Below the pieces are notes generated by a model that saw only the letters and a program-made list of their open reading frames with translations, was not told the origin of the DNA and made no database searches. Position numbers and translations under genes: made by a program. Shown here in pieces: positions 61,120 through 64,000 of a DNA stretch of 64,000 nt. Every line of letters begins with the position of its first letter. The stretch's first letter is position 1. This DNA comes from Bog-473 sp963840435 (GTDB taxonomy: Bacteria > Actinomycetota > Acidimicrobiia > Acidimicrobiales > RAAP-2): the NCBI GenBank assembly GCA_963840435.1, contig CAWIYY010000005.1, positions 124,001-188,000 on the forward strand. The letters are read 5' to 3'.

Positions 61120-61722
61120 CTAGGTGTTGACGTGGGGAGAATCCGCATGCGACGCCAACTCCACTAGATGCCCCCGAGTGTCGACGCGAGTCTGTCTATA
61201 CCTGTGCCGACACTACGGCAACTGAAATATGAGGCGCTTCGGCTGGGAACGCGTTACTCCAGCGAGAAGTGTCATCGCGAGGTGACGAATGTCGAGGTGA
61301 TTGGCTGACCGCCTGCGTGGCTCTCTCAAATGGGCTGGCGACGAACCGACTTCGACCGTCCCCAGACTGTAGTTAGCTACTCCGCGGCCTTGTCTGCCAT
61401 TACATCGGGTGTGGACTTCGCTATCACGGCTGTCGGGCAGATCTCCGAACGACTCGACCTCAAGTACCACCGCGAGTTGTCAGAAGGGCGCGAGAAGAAG
61501 GGGAAGATTGCGGCGAACTGGGTTCGGCAGGTAGTGAGGCAGGTAGTTGCAGCAAGAGCCTTCCGGTGGTGGCTTAACTCCCGACTTCCTCGCAGCCAGA
61601 CGGGGATAGACCTGAAGCGCTCGCAAGCCGCCAATTCCGAGAAGGTGCGAGGGTGTCCCCGATCGCCGGTTAGGTGGGGCACGTTCCCCCAGCGAAATCT
61701 CTTCGCGGACGTCGGACTCGCA
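61120..61722. other. 603-bp gap between two minus-strand genes
   Basis: No supported gene. A plus-strand open frame here (SAITSGVDFAITAVGQISER) runs through a palindromic repeat and the antisense of the cupin gene, so I leave it out. Confidence 0.5.
61653..61682. repeat. intergenic palindrome copy 9
   Basis: GTGTCCCCG, loop ATCGCCGGTTAG, GTGGGGCAC: 9-12-9 geometry with a consensus right arm, 41 bp past the cupin stop on the minus strand. Confidence 0.85.
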
Positions 61723-62220
61723 TCATCCGAGTCCGAGCGTGACGCGCAACGGTGGGCCGACGATGTGGGTGCCATGCCGTCTGGTGGCTGCCTTGAGGCC
61801 TTCAGCTTGCTCTGGTCCGAGTGGGACCTGAGCCATTTCCTCAATCGTGGGGAAAAGCCCTCCCGGCGTCATGACGTTGATGGTCCTGACGACCTCGCCC
61901 CCGTTGTGCACATTGTCGAAGGTGTGCGCCGTTCGAGGTGGGATGCTGATGAACTCACCCGGCCCGAGGTCAAGGATCTCGTCGCCAGCCTGGACGGTCA
62001 ACAGCCCTTCAAGGACATAGAAGGTGTCGTCCTGCTCCTCATGGAAGTGCAACGGTGGGCCGCTCATGGGCGCCAACTCCATAGTCAGGAAATCGAAGTG
62101 TCCCGCAGTGTTGTGCGCCGCCGCCTTGAACAGGTGCGGGCTTCCGAGAGCCAACTCGCCCTCGTCCGCCCTGGCTAGGAGGTATCCGCCGGTGCCAGCA
62201 GGCGTCGAGGCATTCGTCAC
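61723..62220 (-). CDS. cupin-domain protein
   Basis: The 165-residue product begins at GTG 62220 (MTNASTPAGTGGYLLARADE), with GGAGGACGC just upstream. The cupin motif GPPLHFHEEQDDTFYVLEG, and later PRTAHTFDNVHNGGEVVR, supply the two His and Glu metal ligands. Single cupins of this type include dioxygenases and storage or regulatory proteins; no substrate can be inferred. The open frame above 62220 is not coding. Confidence 0.88.
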   Translation of the reverse strand: MTNASTPAGTGGYLLARADEGELALGSPHLFKAAAHNTAGHFDFLTMELAPMSGPPLHFHEEQDDTFYVLEGLLTVQAGDEILDLGPGEFISIPPRTAHTFDNVHNGGEVVRTINVMTPGGLFPTIEEMAQVPLGPEQAEGLKAATRRHGTHIVGPPLRVTLGLG

Positions 62221-62278
62221 GCGTCCTCCACTTAGCGCGCGATTCGGCCCATCATCGCATGCAAAGGCGCATTTTGTC

Positions 62279-62308
62279 CTCCCCCAGATCGCCGGGATTG
62301 GGCCGGGT
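62279..62308. repeat. intergenic palindrome copy 10 (decayed arms)
   Basis: CTCCCCCAG, loop ATCGCCGGGATT, GGGCCGGGT. The loop core is intact, the arms are partly lost. Lies between the cupin and the 62467 gene. Confidence 0.65.
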
Positions 62309-62466
62309 TGCACGACCATCACGCTGGAACGAGCGCCACCTAGCTTGGCAGGGTGCCGAATGCAGCAGCTCGAGAGCGACAGACCTTGGTCCGTAGACAA
62401 GGATAGGAAGCGCAGCGGAGCCAGATCTGCGCCATGTGGGGCGAAACCAGCAGGGAAGGAAAACAG

Positions 62467-62892
62467 ATGGCAAAGGACAAACCAAAGAAGGCGAAGGCAG
62501 GCACGAGCCCCCCGACCAGCAAATCGCTCGGCTTGCGGTGGCTCGACGACGTGGCCTCCCACGACTTCGACGCCGCATCGGCGTATCTGTCGATGAAACT
62601 CGATGAGAAACAGGCGGCGGCTGCCGTCGGACGCCTTCGCAAGGTTGAAGTCACCCGTCGCCGGGCCAATGACATCTTGCGTGCTTGCAGTCTTGCAGCA
62701 CTCCCTTTGGAGGACCCCGGCGTGCGTCGCGATCTGCTCAACGCTGTCTCTGGCAAACGGCTAAGTCCCGTGCTTGTCGTCTCCACGGGTGATGGTGCTG
62801 ACATCGCCGACGGGTACCACCGGGTCTCCCTGGCGTACCACCTCGACCCCTTCGGTGATGTCCCTTTGCGCATCGGCGCCGCTCCCGCTTGA
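62467..62892 (+). CDS. hypothetical protein with ParB/Srx-like DGYHR motif
   Basis: The 141-residue product starts MAKDKPKKAKAGTSPPTSKS. The end has LSPVLVVSTGDGADIADGYH followed by RVSLAYH, similar to the ParB/sulfiredoxin-like fold that carries a G-x-H-R loop. The middle is helical (KVEVTRRRANDILRACS). No clear function. AAGGAAAACAG precedes ATG 62467. Confidence 0.6.
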   Translation: MAKDKPKKAKAGTSPPTSKSLGLRWLDDVASHDFDAASAYLSMKLDEKQAAAAVGRLRKVEVTRRRANDILRACSLAALPLEDPGVRRDLLNAVSGKRLSPVLVVSTGDGADIADGYHRVSLAYHLDPFGDVPLRIGAAPA

Positions 62893-63076
62893 TCCTCAAG
62901 CTGCAGGCACCGTCCACCCAGTGATCGGGATTTTTCCGGCAACTCGGTGCGGCAACTGTCGCCGGACATCCTTTGGCTCAGCGGGCGGACTATGACCCTG
63001 TACGCCTGGCACGAGGGCGGGGCGCTGCCGCACTTTCGAGCTGTTCAGCGCAAAGGTGGGGAAACCTGAGCCCTCG

Positions 63077-63430
63077 ATGATCTGCGCCGATAATGATCGT
63101 GTGACCGTCCGGTATCGGGCCAGTCGGCCTTTTTCCCTCCCTCTGCTTGGAGCCAACCTGTGTGTAGTGGGCGCCCTCACATACGCAAGCGTTGTTCATG
63201 CTTCGTTATGGCCACTTCTCCCAGCGGCAGCTGCATCGGCCTTTGCACTCGGATTCATCCGAACTGCGATTCTAGGTCGGAAAATATTCGAGGACCGGTT
63301 GCAGTTGCCCAGGGCACTACGGAAGTCAGTACAAATCCCAATCCAGGAAATATCGGGTGTCTACTTAGTGCGTACTCTGATCAATGGCTACGGGTTGACG
63401 GGGTGGGTGCCAACCATTTGGGCGAACTAG
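63077..63430 (+). CDS. two-helix membrane protein, PH-domain-like
   Basis: The 117-residue product has VTVRYRASRPFSLPLLGANL, two hydrophobic segments (LCVVGALTYASVVHASLWPL, LPAAAASAFALGFI) and a C-terminal strand-rich part with IFEDRLQLPRALRKSVQIPI like small bacterial PH-domain proteins. It ends early at WVPTIWAN, so the C-terminus may be truncated or frameshifted. Confidence 0.5.
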   Translation: MICADNDRVTVRYRASRPFSLPLLGANLCVVGALTYASVVHASLWPLLPAAAASAFALGFIRTAILGRKIFEDRLQLPRALRKSVQIPIQEISGVYLVRTLINGYGLTGWVPTIWAN

Positions 63431-63605
63431 CGATCGATTTACCGCCAGATGATGCCGCGCCGTCACGGGTAGCCCAGCCGCCGGATATGTGCGCTTTCCG
63501 AGGCTTGTGTCATCCCGGACGGATGCGGCTTGCTTCTGCCTGGACCGCTGCGCCGCCGACTTCTGAGCCTTGATCACCTGAGCGGATCTATTACGGTGCG
63601 TGCCC

Positions 63606-64000
63606 ATGGTCGCCTCGTTACCGCAGCGTCGCGTGCTCCTTGAGGGATGTCTCAACCTGCGGGACCTGGGCGGTTACCGCGCAGCGGACGGTCGCCTGGT
63701 CAGGGCAGGATGTCTTTTTCGCTCGGATGAGCTCTGCGCGCTCACCACCCACGACCTGAAAGTCATAGCGAGCCTGGGCATCCGAGTGGTCTTCGATCTG
63801 CGCAACGACATCGAGCGCTCGCGGCGGCCGAACCGGCTCCCGCCCGGGATCGAGGTGCTCGAACGCACTTCGCCGGGGTCGGGAGAGGGTCGCACCACAG
63901 AAGAAGCAATCGCCGCCGGCGATGTACCCAATCGTGACGATGCCTACATGACGTCCGTCTATGTGGACATCCTCACCCGCTTGGCAGCCGAACTGCGGAT
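63606..64000 (+). CDS. tyrosine-protein phosphatase (Tyr_phosphatase3 type), N-terminal part
   Basis: The first 131 codons are inside the window. LLEGCLNLRDLGGYRAADGR, LVRAGCLFRSDELCALTTHD and VVFDLRNDIERSRRPNRLPP are the conserved start of PF13350-type dual-specificity/tyrosine phosphatases (MptpB-like). The catalytic Cys-x5-Arg loop would lie beyond the end of the window. ATG 63606 is the likely start. Confidence 0.85.
   Translation, partial: MVASLPQRRVLLEGCLNLRDLGGYRAADGRLVRAGCLFRSDELCALTTHDLKVIASLGIRVVFDLRNDIERSRRPNRLPPGIEVLERTSPGSGEGRTTEEAIAAGDVPNRDDAYMTSVYVDILTRLAAELR

Overview
The window looks like a high-GC actinobacterial chromosome. The evidence is an Lsr2 nucleoid protein, a DUF2510 membrane protein, two F420-type luciferase-like oxidoreductases, two bacterial P450s, paired enoyl-CoA hydratases and frequent ATGA/GTGA gene overlaps. 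Complete type IV pilus genes next to these suggest an Acidimicrobiia-like soil or freshwater lineage, but that placement is inference. Layout: 0-4.4 kb holds the start of an amidohydrolase, an HtrA-like membrane serine protease, a DUF2510 protein, Lsr2, a small Cys-containing protein and a DinB-like protein. 4.9-24.6 kb is a type IV pilus locus: a prepilin-like protein, a 3222-residue prepilin-signal protein built from Ig-like repeats, a PilX-like IPT/TIG protein (frameshifted), PilB, PilC, the major pilin PilA, PilT, a DUF429 protein, and on the other strand a frameshifted prepilin peptidase. The giant gene carries a nearly perfect 1587-bp tandem duplication and is the most striking object in the pilus region. 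24.8-31 kb: galE, a small hypothetical, a P450 behind a promoter with a perfect palindromic operator, a TetR regulator (frameshifted), an F420-type oxidoreductase (frameshifted) and an ABC1/UbiB-like kinase. 31-36.5 kb is a defence-like patch: a Fic protein with its own inverted-repeat operator, an acetyltransferase ending in a 12-bp minisatellite, then a DNA methyltransferase, a 104-aa protein, a candidate nuclease and an acetyltransferase in one operon. 36.8-42.7 kb is catabolic and housekeeping: two enoyl-CoA hydratases, an F420-type oxidoreductase, an aldo/keto reductase, a double glyoxalase-fold protein, a protein made of nine-residue repeats coupled to an RDD membrane protein, and a truncated haemoglobin. 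After a tRNA-Gly(TCC) at 42.8 kb the character changes: longer intergenic gaps, visibly less GC-biased codons, small secreted and membrane proteins, a broken gene, and at least ten copies of a ~30-bp intergenic palindrome (9-bp arms, 12-bp loop with a TCGCCGGGA core) between 45.7 and 62.3 kb. This part also holds a P450, a glyoxalase-like protein, serine hydroxymethyltransferase, an ABC-type solute-binding protein, an amidohydrolase, a sulfotransferase, a seven-repeat secreted protein, a methyltransferase, a cupin and the start of a tyrosine phosphatase. Several otherwise well-conserved genes are split by single-base frameshifts, two or three of them in homopolymers (CCC, TTT, TTT), so many of these are probably sequencing errors rather than true pseudogenes.
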